5,236 nt of DNA, taken from contig PMBY01000356.1 of the NCBI GenBank assembly GCA_003153875.1, forward strand, positions 10,364 to 15,599, in the 5' to 3' direction. The stretch comes from Myxococcales bacterium (GTDB lineage Bacteria > Myxococcota > Polyangia > Fen-1088). This document shows, piece after piece, positions 1-4,915 of this stretch. The notes under the pieces were generated by a model. That model made no database searches. It saw only the letters and a program-made list of their open reading frames with translations, and was not told the origin of the DNA. Position 1 is the first letter of the stretch, and the number at the start of each line of letters is the position of its first letter. The position numbers and the translations under genes are program-made.

Positions 1-521
1 TCCCCGAGGGGAAACTGCTTGGCGCGCATCGCGGGCGTGGCCCTCATCCCCGCCCGCATGAACGCGGGGATATCCCGCGCCTCGACCGGACCCCACACGA
101 TCGTGAAACCCGTGTGCTCCTTGACCACGTGGGCAGCCACACCCGGCGCTCCCAGCTGCGGCAGGATCAGCCGCCGCCCGTCAACATGCGCGGCCAGTTC
201 GGTTTGTCGAACGCGACGAACGAGTTCCTCAGTGCCGAAGGTGCCCTTGCCAGCCGCGCACCAGACGTTCACGCCTTTGGTGTCGAGGACGAGAATCCAG
301 GCGTCCAGGCCGGCCAAGTTGGTGCGAAGGGCGTCGAACGACAGCTTGTAGTTTGCGGTCACGAAGACCGGCGCCTGCCGATCGGATGCGCCCACTTGGT
401 AGAGCCCGGGCGTCACGCTCATGTGCATACGGCCCATGCCCCAGCGGGCCTTCCAGTGGGCAACTCGATCGCGCCAGGTCAGAGCCCTGGACGCGGGTAG
501 AACGCCGATTTCAGCGTCCAC
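1..521 (-). CDS. hgcA: HgcA-type corrinoid protein, N-terminal part (runs off left edge)
   Basis: The frame is open to base 1 and shows 173 codons of a protein that in this family is usually about 340 residues: a cobalamin-binding domain followed by membrane helices, which would lie outside the window. The decisive motif is NVWCAAGKGTFG at residues 85-96; the motif N(V/I)WCA(A/S)GK is diagnostic of HgcA, and its Cys (here Cys88) is the lower axial ligand of the corrinoid cobalt. Other family-like stretches are WKARWGMGRM (24-33), PVFVTANYKLSFD (51-63), WILVLDTKG (75-83) and LPQLGAPGVAAH (120-131). HgcA passes a methyl group to Hg(II), with the ferredoxin HgcB returning electrons. I chose the GTG at 521 because GGGAGG lies 5 bases upstream; an in-frame ATG at 539 has no good ribosome site. 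The start overlaps the end of the MarR gene by 11 bases, so the two are probably co-transcribed and translationally coupled. A non-methylating HgcA-like paralogue remains possible, since the membrane part and hgcB are not visible. Confidence 0.85.
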   Translation of the reverse strand, partial: MDAEIGVLPASRALTWRDRVAHWKARWGMGRMHMSVTPGLYQVGASDRQAPVFVTANYKLSFDALRTNLAGLDAWILVLDTKGVNVWCAAGKGTFGTEELVRRVRQTELAAHVDGRRLILPQLGAPGVAAHVVKEHTGFTIVWGPVEARDIPAFMRAGMRATPAMRAKQFPLG

Positions 522-975
522 AGCAGCCTCCCTCTCCATTCTGTTCATCGTCGCGCAGAAGCTCCGCGATGCGCTCCATGCCCCACAGTACCTTCTTGCG
601 CTCGGCTGCCGTCAGCCGTCCCAGCAGGGCCTGGTACTTGCCGTTGCACAGCTTGTTGATCCTGGCCACCGCCGCTTTGCCCTGCGGGCTCAGCTCGACC
701 AGTTGGCTGCGGCGATCCTCGGGGTTTTCCCGGCGATGCACCAGTCCCAGGGTGACCAGACCGTCGATGGTTCGGCTGACCGTGCTCTTGTCCAGGCCGA
801 CGTAGGAGATGAGGTCGGGGACGGGCGCGGTGTGCTCTTCCAGTTCGAGCAGCAGGTGGCACTGCGAGAGCGAGACCCCGCAGCAGGAGGATTCCTCCTT
901 CAGGTTGGACATGACCGCCCGCTCAACAACCCGGAGACGGCGGCGAAAGGATCGGATTTCGTTCTCGGGCACCAT
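511..975 (-). CDS. MarR-family regulator with paired cysteines, likely metal/metalloid sensor
   Basis: The 154-residue length is typical for MarR. The winged helix-turn-helix is clear: VPDLISYVGLDKSTVSRTIDGL at about 52-73, followed by a wing around ENPEDRRSQLVELSPQG (83-99). Flanking helices 1-30 and 105-142 would form the dimer interface. The unusual feature is the cysteines: Cys31-Cys32 and Cys39 in SCCGVSLSQCH, Cys110, and Cys151-Cys152 in the C-terminal GGCCGR. From memory, MarR proteins with a CCGV-x-x-x-QCH motif near the N-terminus occur beside arsenic or metal genes. Soft-metal binding by these thiols is inferred, not shown. The gene overlaps the HgcA-type frame by 11 bases on the same strand, so it is the natural candidate repressor of its own operon. 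The start at 975 keeps the conserved first helix; no Shine-Dalgarno site precedes it, and a TAATAT or TATGGT box lies 12-15 bases upstream. Confidence 0.9.
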   Translation of the reverse strand: MVPENEIRSFRRRLRVVERAVMSNLKEESSCCGVSLSQCHLLLELEEHTAPVPDLISYVGLDKSTVSRTIDGLVTLGLVHRRENPEDRRSQLVELSPQGKAAVARINKLCNGKYQALLGRLTAAERKKVLWGMERIAELLRDDEQNGEGGCCGR

Positions 976-987
976 GGAGAGCAGAGT

Positions 988-1027
988 ACCATATTAGTTG
1001 GTGTATGCAACAGATGTATTCTGCAAC
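988..1027 (-). promoter_or_regulatory. Candidate promoter/operator of the marR-hgcA operon
   Basis: On the minus strand, TAATAT (996-991) or TATGGT (993-988) could be the -10 box, placing the transcript start close to the ATG at 975. No convincing -35 is seen. Just upstream, a GTTG/CAAC dyad (997-1000 and 1008-1011) and two direct copies of TGCAAC (1006-1011 and 1022-1027, 16 bases apart on the plus strand) could be regulator-binding half sites. The arms are short, so this is only a candidate. Confidence 0.3.
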
Positions 1028-1047
1028 GACGCGCCGGCGTCGGAAGA

Positions 1048-1072
1048 GGCCGTCGGGCCAGCATAGACGGCC
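1048..1072 (-). terminator. GC-rich hairpin between the methyltransferase and marR
   Basis: GGCCGTC (1048-1054) and GACGGCC (1066-1072) form a perfect 7-bp stem with an 11-base loop, 7 bases beyond the stop of the methyltransferase gene. On the minus strand it is followed by TCTTCC rather than a clear T run, so intrinsic termination is possible but weak. If active, it would separate the 2555-1080 transcript from the marR-hgcA transcript. Confidence 0.35.
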
Positions 1073-1079
1073 AGTATGA

Positions 1080-1820
1080 TTACCGGGAACGCCGTGAGCG
1101 GTTCGCTACGACGAGGCGATAGCCCAAGTCGACCGCGTCCTGCTGGAGCATCGGTCCATACTTGCGCTCCCAAACACCGTTGCCAAGCTCATCGGCGAGT
1201 CGGGTGAGGGAGCCGGTTGACGCCTCGGCGGCCAAGCTTGAGATGGCCGCGCGAACCTTGGGATCGAGGTAGGCCGAGGGGCGGCGCCAGTACGCTCCCA
1301 TGAAACCATCGCTGCAATCATGCGGAATCGGCACCGGCACAGCCTCGATTTCTCCCAGAACTGCCCCCAGCGCCGCGAGCGTGGGGAAGCGCTGTCTGTC
1401 CTTTTCGAGCAGTTGCGGAAAATAGTCAGCCAGCCAGAATCCCTCGCTTTGCGGGTCCCACGTGAACAGGACGACCTTGCGACGTGAGACACGAAGCAAC
1501 TCACGCAAACCCACTTGCCAGTCAGACCAGTGGTGAACGCTCAGTACGGCCAGCGCGGCGGCAAACGATGCGTTCGGGAAGGGTAATGCCTCGGCGCAAG
1601 CGCGGACAACGGGCGCAGCACCTGCGGTGCGCTGTCGAATCATGGTGATGGCCGGCTCTACAGCCACGACACGGCGATCTCGCGGCTCGTAGGAACCGGC
1701 TCCAGCGCCAACATTCACAACGCTGTCGGCGTCACCGAGCGCATCCCATATCACGGCGGCCAGTCGAGGATCCGGACGCCTTTGGTGGACGTACCCTGTG
1801 CCGATTCGATCGTATCTCAC
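1080..1820 (-). CDS. Class I SAM-dependent methyltransferase
   Basis: This is a 246-residue cytosolic protein with a Rossmann methyltransferase core. Motif I is VVNVGAGAGSY (34-44), the SAM-binding glycine loop with Asn in place of the usual acidic residue. The acidic end of strand 2 is VVAVEP (51-56), followed by CAEALPFPNASF (75-86) and the post-II region AVLSVHHW (91-98). The C-terminal part, with PIPHDCSDGFMGAYWRRP (164-181), resembles a widespread family of uncharacterised methyltransferases whose substrate is unknown. It is not an obvious ArsM: I do not see that family's conserved cysteines, and only Cys75 and Cys169 are present. The start is GTG. The gene begins 6 bases after the stop of the Fe-S gene upstream, so the two are almost certainly one operon. 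No metal-binding or membrane segment is visible. Family assignment is firm; the reaction is not. Confidence 0.9.
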   Translation of the reverse strand: MRYDRIGTGYVHQRRPDPRLAAVIWDALGDADSVVNVGAGAGSYEPRDRRVVAVEPAITMIRQRTAGAAPVVRACAEALPFPNASFAAALAVLSVHHWSDWQVGLRELLRVSRRKVVLFTWDPQSEGFWLADYFPQLLEKDRQRFPTLAALGAVLGEIEAVPVPIPHDCSDGFMGAYWRRPSAYLDPKVRAAISSLAAEASTGSLTRLADELGNGVWERKYGPMLQQDAVDLGYRLVVANRSRRSR

Positions 1821-1826
1821 TGTCCG

Positions 1827-2555
1827 CTATGCCTCGCTCCGCCGCAAATACCGCTTCGTCCAAGGGCACGCGAGAATGCAGATGCCGCAAATCGTGACGT
1901 CGATGCCCCGTGCGGTTGCCAGCTCAGAGGCTTTCTTGCGGCAGGCAGCGGCGTCGTAGATCTGCTCGCGTGGCATTCCGGCTGTCCAGGAACATCCCGT
2001 CACCGCGCCAGCGGGACAGGCATTCACGCAACGTCGGCAGGTTCCACAGCGGGATCGCTCGACAGGCGCTGCGTGGGTGAGAGGAGCGTTTGTGAGTACA
2101 CTGCTGATGCGCAAGGCGGGGCCGAATGCAGGGGTGACCAGGAGCGCACAATGGCCGATCCAACCCAGACCCGCGCGGGTTGCGACTGTCTTGTGAGGCA
2201 GTAGCGTCGTGTCCCTGCCTTTGCCGACAGTCCTGACTGTCGCCGGCCCGCTTGTCGCCGCAAATCCTCGTTCGCGCAACATGTCCGCCGCCAACGTGGT
2301 CAGTTGTGCGAGGGCGCTGTTCACACGGTCATACTCAGCATGGTACCGGGCCGTTGGGCCAGCAGCGAGGCCAGCGACAACCTCGGGGTTGAGGGCGACG
2401 CCAACAGAGATCCCGGACTTCAGACCGCCGGTGGCTGCTTCCGGCAGCGGCGAGAGATCCGCGAAGCCGACCACAGAGGCGCCGGCTTGCTGGAGACGCA
2501 CGACGATCCCGCTCTCCAGGATGGGGAGATCCTCTCTTGACTGCTGCAGAACCAT
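1827..2555 (-). CDS. Double 4Fe-4S cluster protein related to epoxyqueuosine reductase QueG
   Basis: This is a 242-residue cytosolic redox protein. KTVATRAGLGWIGHCALLVT (122-141) matches the QueG/reductive-dehalogenase-like core (AGLGW-G in QueG). Two clusters are indicated: Cys170, Cys173, Cys176 and Cys180 in CxxCxxCxxxCP, and Cys205 with Cys223, Cys226 and Cys230 in CGICILACPW. It is clearly shorter than typical QueG (about 300-380 residues) and lacks the C-terminal HEAT region. It fits a family of short QueG-like proteins in anaerobes annotated only as double-cluster domain proteins, so queuosine synthesis should not be assumed. QueG itself uses cobalamin; whether this protein does is unknown. 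It heads an operon with the methyltransferase 6 bases downstream. The ATG at 2555 has no Shine-Dalgarno site, but a TATGCT box lies 8 bases upstream, suggesting a leaderless message. An inverted repeat straddles this start. Confidence 0.9.
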   Translation of the reverse strand: MVLQQSREDLPILESGIVVRLQQAGASVVGFADLSPLPEAATGGLKSGISVGVALNPEVVAGLAAGPTARYHAEYDRVNSALAQLTTLAADMLRERGFAATSGPATVRTVGKGRDTTLLPHKTVATRAGLGWIGHCALLVTPAFGPALRISSVLTNAPLTHAAPVERSRCGTCRRCVNACPAGAVTGCSWTAGMPREQIYDAAACRKKASELATARGIDVTICGICILACPWTKRYLRRSEA

Positions 2556-2589
2556 GGGTGGTCAGCATACAACGCGGGTTCACCCATGG
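2552..2589 (-). promoter_or_regulatory. Inverted repeat and -10 box over the start of the Fe-S gene
   Basis: CCATGGGTG (2552-2560) and CACCCATGG (2581-2589) are perfect 9-bp inverted copies separated by 20 bases. The left copy contains the start codon of the minus-strand Fe-S gene. Between the copies lies TATGCT (2569-2564 on the minus strand), a fair -10 box that would start transcription at or next to the ATG. The half sites would cover the transcription start and the -35/spacer region, the usual layout for a repressor site. The regulator is unknown and no good -35 box is visible. Confidence 0.45.
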
Positions 2590-2648
2590 CACCGTCGCGT
2601 GCGGCGACACGAGGTGACCGTCAATGTGATCGGTCTCTGAGAACCTGC

Positions 2649-2727
2649 GCCAACACGGAGGCGGTTGGCAGCGATGCTACCCCGCCCAGCATCCTTCCGG
2701 TTGAGCGCCAGGGAATGGCGCGAACCG
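2649..2727. repeat. Three back-to-back hairpins, possible structured RNA
   Basis: Stem 1 is GCCAAC/GTTGGC (2649-2654 and 2664-2669, 9-base loop). Stem 2 is GATGCT/AGCATC (2673-2678 and 2688-2693, 9-base loop). Stem 3 is CGGTT plus GCGCCA paired with TGGCGC plus AACCG (2698-2727), with a GA/G internal loop and a GGGAA pentaloop: 11 base pairs in all. The stems are separated by only 3 and 4 bases. Such spacing is suggestive of a folded leader or small RNA, on either strand, but I recognise no known class. The shorter stems could be chance in GC-rich DNA. Confidence 0.35.
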
Positions 2728-2871
2728 TGGGACCGGGGCGACACCCGCGGCTGCATCTCCGCGAAATCCACCAGCAAATCGGTGGGCCGTCACCACCCCG
2801 GTGAGCTTCACCCGGAGCACTGTCGCAGTGGAAAGCCAAGTGGTGCTGCCCCGGGGCCTTCGAATTGGCGG

Positions 2872-2877
2872 TACAAT
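2872..2877 (+). promoter_or_regulatory. Candidate -10 box for the broken gene at 2889
   Basis: TACAAT matches the bacterial -10 consensus at five of six positions and lies 11 bases before the ATG at 2889, giving at most a very short leader. No good -35 box or Shine-Dalgarno site is seen. Confidence 0.3.
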
Positions 2878-2888
2878 CTCTGCACCAA

Positions 2889-3406
2889 ATGCCCGACCAG
2901 AACGAGCGAGTGGCACAGCTTCGTCCACAGGACTGGGAACACAGGCTGCAAGTTCTGTGGGGCTGGCGCCACAAGCCGTCGCTGACCACACCCGATCGCG
3001 ATCTGGGTAGCGTCGCAAGGGCGGTACTCGACGGATGTGCGATCACCGTCCGTGCGCTTTGCGCTGCGTGCGGAATACGTGCCGACTTCAAGAACCCTGG
3101 CGAGGAGGCCAAGGACAATGAAGGCAGGGCAAGAGAACTATTCAACTGCATCTATCGGGGCAAGAGATTGTCGGCGAGCTGCCGCATGACGATCAGATCG
3201 CTTTGTTGGAAGCCCTCTTTTTGGCAAACAGGGCAGTGGCTCATCCCGCCGACGGAGGCAGCATCGATCACCGAGTGGGCGAACGTGCAATGACAACCGC
3301 GATAAACGTGGTCTTGCGTTTGCTTAAAAAAAAGGCCGCCGAATTGCCGAACCTAAAGAAGACCCTCGACTCCAAACCGGAGTACTTCACGCCCATCGCG
3401 TTGTAG
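2889..3406 (+). pseudogene. Unknown helical protein, broken by a one-base frameshift
   Basis: Two adjoining frames give one coherent protein. Frame one runs from ATG 2889 (MPDQNERVAQLRPQDW) to FNCIYRG near 3160. Frame two continues with QEIVGELPHDDQIALLEAL and ends TPIAL at 3406. Adding one G to the GGGG run at 3157-3160 joins them without a gap into 172 residues. Without it, frame one ends at 3293 in unlikely sequence. I do not recognise the family. The predicted product is mostly helical and soluble, with cysteines at 50, 58, 61 and 87, and with NRAVAHPADGG at 114-124. That last motif loosely recalls the R-x(n)-H site of HEPN-type RNases, but spacing and context are too weak to claim it. 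GC at third positions looks lower than in the left half. The downstream antitoxin-like gene follows after 7 bases, suggesting a two-gene unit. The break may be a real inactivation, a sequencing error in a homopolymer, or a -1 frameshift. Confidence 0.6.
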
Positions 3407-3410
3407 GAAG
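3405..3410 (+). promoter_or_regulatory. Shine-Dalgarno site of the antitoxin-like gene
   Basis: AGGAAG begins inside the TAG stop of the preceding frame and lies 3 bases before the ATG at 3414. It supports that start and translational coupling to the upstream gene. Confidence 0.5.
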
Positions 3411-3413
3411 CTC

Positions 3414-3626
3414 ATGAGGGCACTGCAAACTACGGGCATCGTGACGCCAGCCCACCAACTCGTGGTGGACGTCCCCTCGGATGTTCCCGCCGGTCCCCAT
3501 CGCGTCGTGGTGGTGCTGGATGAAACCCTCCGCCCTGAGCTATCGGTCGCATCGTGGGCCGACCTAGCCCTGCCAGGACCAGAATGGCCGGCAGGCGGTC
3601 TGAGCCTGCGACGAGAGGACCTGTAG
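3414..3626 (+). CDS. Small antitoxin-like protein of PIN toxin systems
   Basis: This is a 70-residue protein beginning MRALQTTGIVTPAHQLVVDVPSD, with PAGPHRVVVVLDE at about 25-37 and ending GGLSLRREDL. From memory, this matches a family of short proteins (TGTVTP..., ppdvppG-HrvVvV-dE, ...SLRREDmYGD) commonly encoded before PIN-domain VapC toxins and regarded as antitoxins. The usual YGDDGR-like tail after SLRRED is missing, and no PIN gene follows: the next 98 bases are non-coding. Instead it sits 7 bases behind the frameshifted gene at 2889. It may be an orphan antitoxin left after toxin loss, or the partner of the unknown upstream protein. Domain assignment rests on pattern memory rather than a catalytic motif. 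Confidence 0.6.
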   Translation: MRALQTTGIVTPAHQLVVDVPSDVPAGPHRVVVVLDETLRPELSVASWADLALPGPEWPAGGLSLRREDL

Positions 3627-3711
3627 CAAGAGGGCCAGGGAGTTAGACTGGTTGCGCTGGCGGGCGGGTCGGTCGCTCACGCACCCCTCGCACGGGCGCA
3701 AGCTGGCATGC

Positions 3712-3724
3712 TAGACTTAGCGTC
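3712..3724 (+). promoter_or_regulatory. Leaderless-type promoter of the DUF433 gene
   Basis: TAGACT (3712-3717) fits TANNNT and lies 7 bases before the ATG at 3725, the spacing expected when transcription begins at the start codon. No Shine-Dalgarno site precedes the gene. No clear -35 box is visible. Confidence 0.4.
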
Positions 3725-4033
3725 ATGGACGCAGCCGGGAGGCTCCATATCCCCGTGCAATACGTGGACGTGCTGCCTGATGTCTGCGGCGGTCGCCCGC
3801 ACATTCGTGGCGCGCGGGTCAAGGTTTCGGAGATCGTTTCAAGACGCGTGTACCAGGAAGATCGTGTTGACGACATCGTCGAAGTGCTGCCCCAATTGAC
3901 CCTGGCGCAGGTTCACGCAGCACTGGCCTACTACTACGACAACCATGACGAAGTCGAGGCCGAGCTGCGCGCAGAAGACGAGTTCGTTTTGCGCATGGCC
4001 GGACGGTACGCCCCGCACCTGGCCAGCGTGTGA
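3725..4033 (+). CDS. DUF433-family antitoxin-like DNA-binding protein
   Basis: This is a 102-residue soluble protein. The DUF433 signature is CGGRPHIRGARVKVSEIVSR (21-40): members have the form GG-P-I-GTRI-V--I---. It is followed by the helical region VDDIVEVLPQLTLAQVHAALAYYYDNHDEVE (48-78), in which P-LT--QV-AAL-YY--H--E is typical. DUF433 proteins form a small helix-turn-helix fold and generally act as the antitoxin before a PIN-like DUF5615 toxin. Here the next gene, 13 bases away on the same strand, is instead a DUF1828/DUF1829 protein. The acidic C-terminal helix (about 75-90) would be the partner-binding part in a typical antitoxin, which is inference. The start is supported by the TAGACT box 7 bases upstream. 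Confidence 0.85.
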   Translation: MDAAGRLHIPVQYVDVLPDVCGGRPHIRGARVKVSEIVSRRVYQEDRVDDIVEVLPQLTLAQVHAALAYYYDNHDEVEAELRAEDEFVLRMAGRYAPHLASV

Positions 4034-4046
4034 TTTCGTTCTATCC

Positions 4047-4841
4047 ATGAGCATGGAAGCGATAGAACGGCAGTTCCGCGAGAAGGTCTCTGCGAAGGTT
4101 CGACTGTGTGCCGAGGGGGAGAATCGTTTTCGCGTCTCTACGCCTTTTCAATTCGATGACAGGGATCACCTGGCGGTGGTGCTCAAGAAGGAGGGGGGCT
4201 CGTGGTGCCTCACGGATGAGGGCCACACGTATATGCACCTTACCTACGACATCCTTGAGAAAGACCTTCAGAAAGGGACGAGGGCGAAGGTCATCTCGAA
4301 TGCTCTCGATGCATTTTCCGTACAGGACCGAGATGGAGAACTCCGGCTGCCAATTCCCGACGGCCGATATGGGGATGCCCTTTTCGACTTCGTTCAGGCG
4401 CTGCTGAAGGTCACCGATGTCGCCTACCTTGGTCGCGAGCGTGTCCGCTCGACATTCATCGATGACTTTCGTTCTCTCATTGAGGAGAAGATCCCCGCAA
4501 ATCGGCGTTCCTTCGAATGGCACGATGAAGAGCACGATCCGGCGGGAAACTACGTCGTGGACTGCCGAATCAATGGGATGCCGAAACCGCTCTACGTCTT
4601 CGCGTTGCCTTCAGACGACCGTGTTCGCGATGCCACAATCGCGCTGCTCCAGTTTGAGCGATGGGGACAGATTCCTCGTTCGCTTGGGATATTCGAGGAC
4701 CAAGAGCAGACAAGCCAAAAGGTGCTTGCGAGGTTCTCGGATGTCTGTGAGAAGCAGTTTTCCAGCCTTTCTGCGAACAAGGATCGGATCGCGAAGTTCC
4801 TGGATGACGTGATCGGCGGACACGTGCTGGATAGCGTCTGA
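4047..4841 (+). CDS. DUF1828/DUF1829 domain protein
   Basis: This is a 264-residue soluble protein. The N-terminal half carries the DUF1828 pattern TPFQFDDRDHLAVVLKKEGG (32-51) and WCLTDEGHTYMHL (53-65): beta strands with a conserved D-G-T/Y turn. The C-terminal half (about 150-262) fits DUF1829, with VDCRINGMPKPLYVFALP (171-188) and ATIALLQFERWG (196-207). These two domains are normally found together at about this length, so the gene looks complete. The biochemical role is not established; members occur among phage-related and mobile genes. The ATG at 4047 lacks a ribosome site, as does a second in-frame ATG at 4053, so translation may be coupled to the DUF433 gene ending 13 bases before. 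No catalytic residues can be named with confidence. Its 3' end abuts a truncated PIN remnant in the opposite direction. Confidence 0.8.
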   Translation: MSMEAIERQFREKVSAKVRLCAEGENRFRVSTPFQFDDRDHLAVVLKKEGGSWCLTDEGHTYMHLTYDILEKDLQKGTRAKVISNALDAFSVQDRDGELRLPIPDGRYGDALFDFVQALLKVTDVAYLGRERVRSTFIDDFRSLIEEKIPANRRSFEWHDEEHDPAGNYVVDCRINGMPKPLYVFALPSDDRVRDATIALLQFERWGQIPRSLGIFEDQEQTSQKVLARFSDVCEKQFSSLSANKDRIAKFLDDVIGGHVLDSV

Positions 4842-4851
4842 CCGCAGTGGC

Positions 4852-4900
4852 GCGGTAGTCGATCAGGACGTTGGCGTCGAGGATCAGCAGGCCCGAGGGC
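4852..4900 (-). pseudogene. PIN-domain (VapC-like) toxin remnant, N-terminus only
   Basis: The minus strand reads GLLILDANVLIDYR, the start of a PIN-domain toxin in which the first Asp (LDAN) is a metal-binding residue of the nuclease. Beyond about 4850 the frame runs antisense into the end of the DUF1828 gene and no PIN sequence continues, so roughly nine tenths of the toxin are missing. No canonical start codon was found just upstream. Confidence 0.55.
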
Positions 4901-4915
4901 TGGCTGGCCGTCGAG

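Larger units (their letters stand above)
2590..2888. other. Gene-free divergent intergenic region
   Basis: Between the minus-strand Fe-S gene and the plus-strand frameshifted gene I find no convincing protein. The frames open here on both strands are arginine- or proline-rich shadows with no recognisable domain. The region is instead rich in short inverted repeats: 2594-2608 (5-bp arms), the hairpin cluster 2649-2727, 2768-2785 (CCACC/GGTGG) and 2818-2830 (CACTG/CAGTG with a 3-base loop). No tRNA or rRNA is seen. Confidence 0.5.

Noticed and set aside
421..1122. Long plus-strand open frame of 233 codons
   Set aside because: It is the antisense shadow of the MarR gene and the start of the HgcA frame, both of which have strong family motifs on the minus strand.
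1080..1820. Arsenite methyltransferase (ArsM) as identity of the methyltransferase
   Set aside because: The sequence lacks the conserved cysteines of ArsM and matches a different, uncharacterised methyltransferase family along its whole length, despite the metal-sensor-like neighbour.
2698..2850. Possible cobalamin riboswitch (GGGAA, CCCGC..CTG, and a B12-box-like AAGCCAAG..CTGCC at about 2834-2850)
   Set aside because: It was attractive beside a corrinoid gene, but the helices required around GGGAA are absent: GGGAA sits in the loop of a strong hairpin instead, and the spacings do not fit. The order of motifs is suggestive only; a covariance search would settle it.
2665..2985. Plus-strand frame with a zinc-ribbon-like CxxC (LCTKCP) ... 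CxxC (GCKFCG) pattern
   Set aside because: It overlaps the frameshifted gene at 2889 in another frame. The frame without cysteine pairs reads as better protein and continues into a coherent second half. The rest of this frame is low-quality sequence with no start signal.
2621..3151. Minus-strand 176-codon frame across the intergenic region
   Set aside because: Cysteine-, arginine- and serine-rich low-quality sequence with no motif, antisense to the better-supported gene at 2889.
3627..3724. Possible PIN toxin or tRNA after the antitoxin-like gene
   Set aside because: No open frame with PIN motifs and no cloverleaf arms could be found in these 98 bases.
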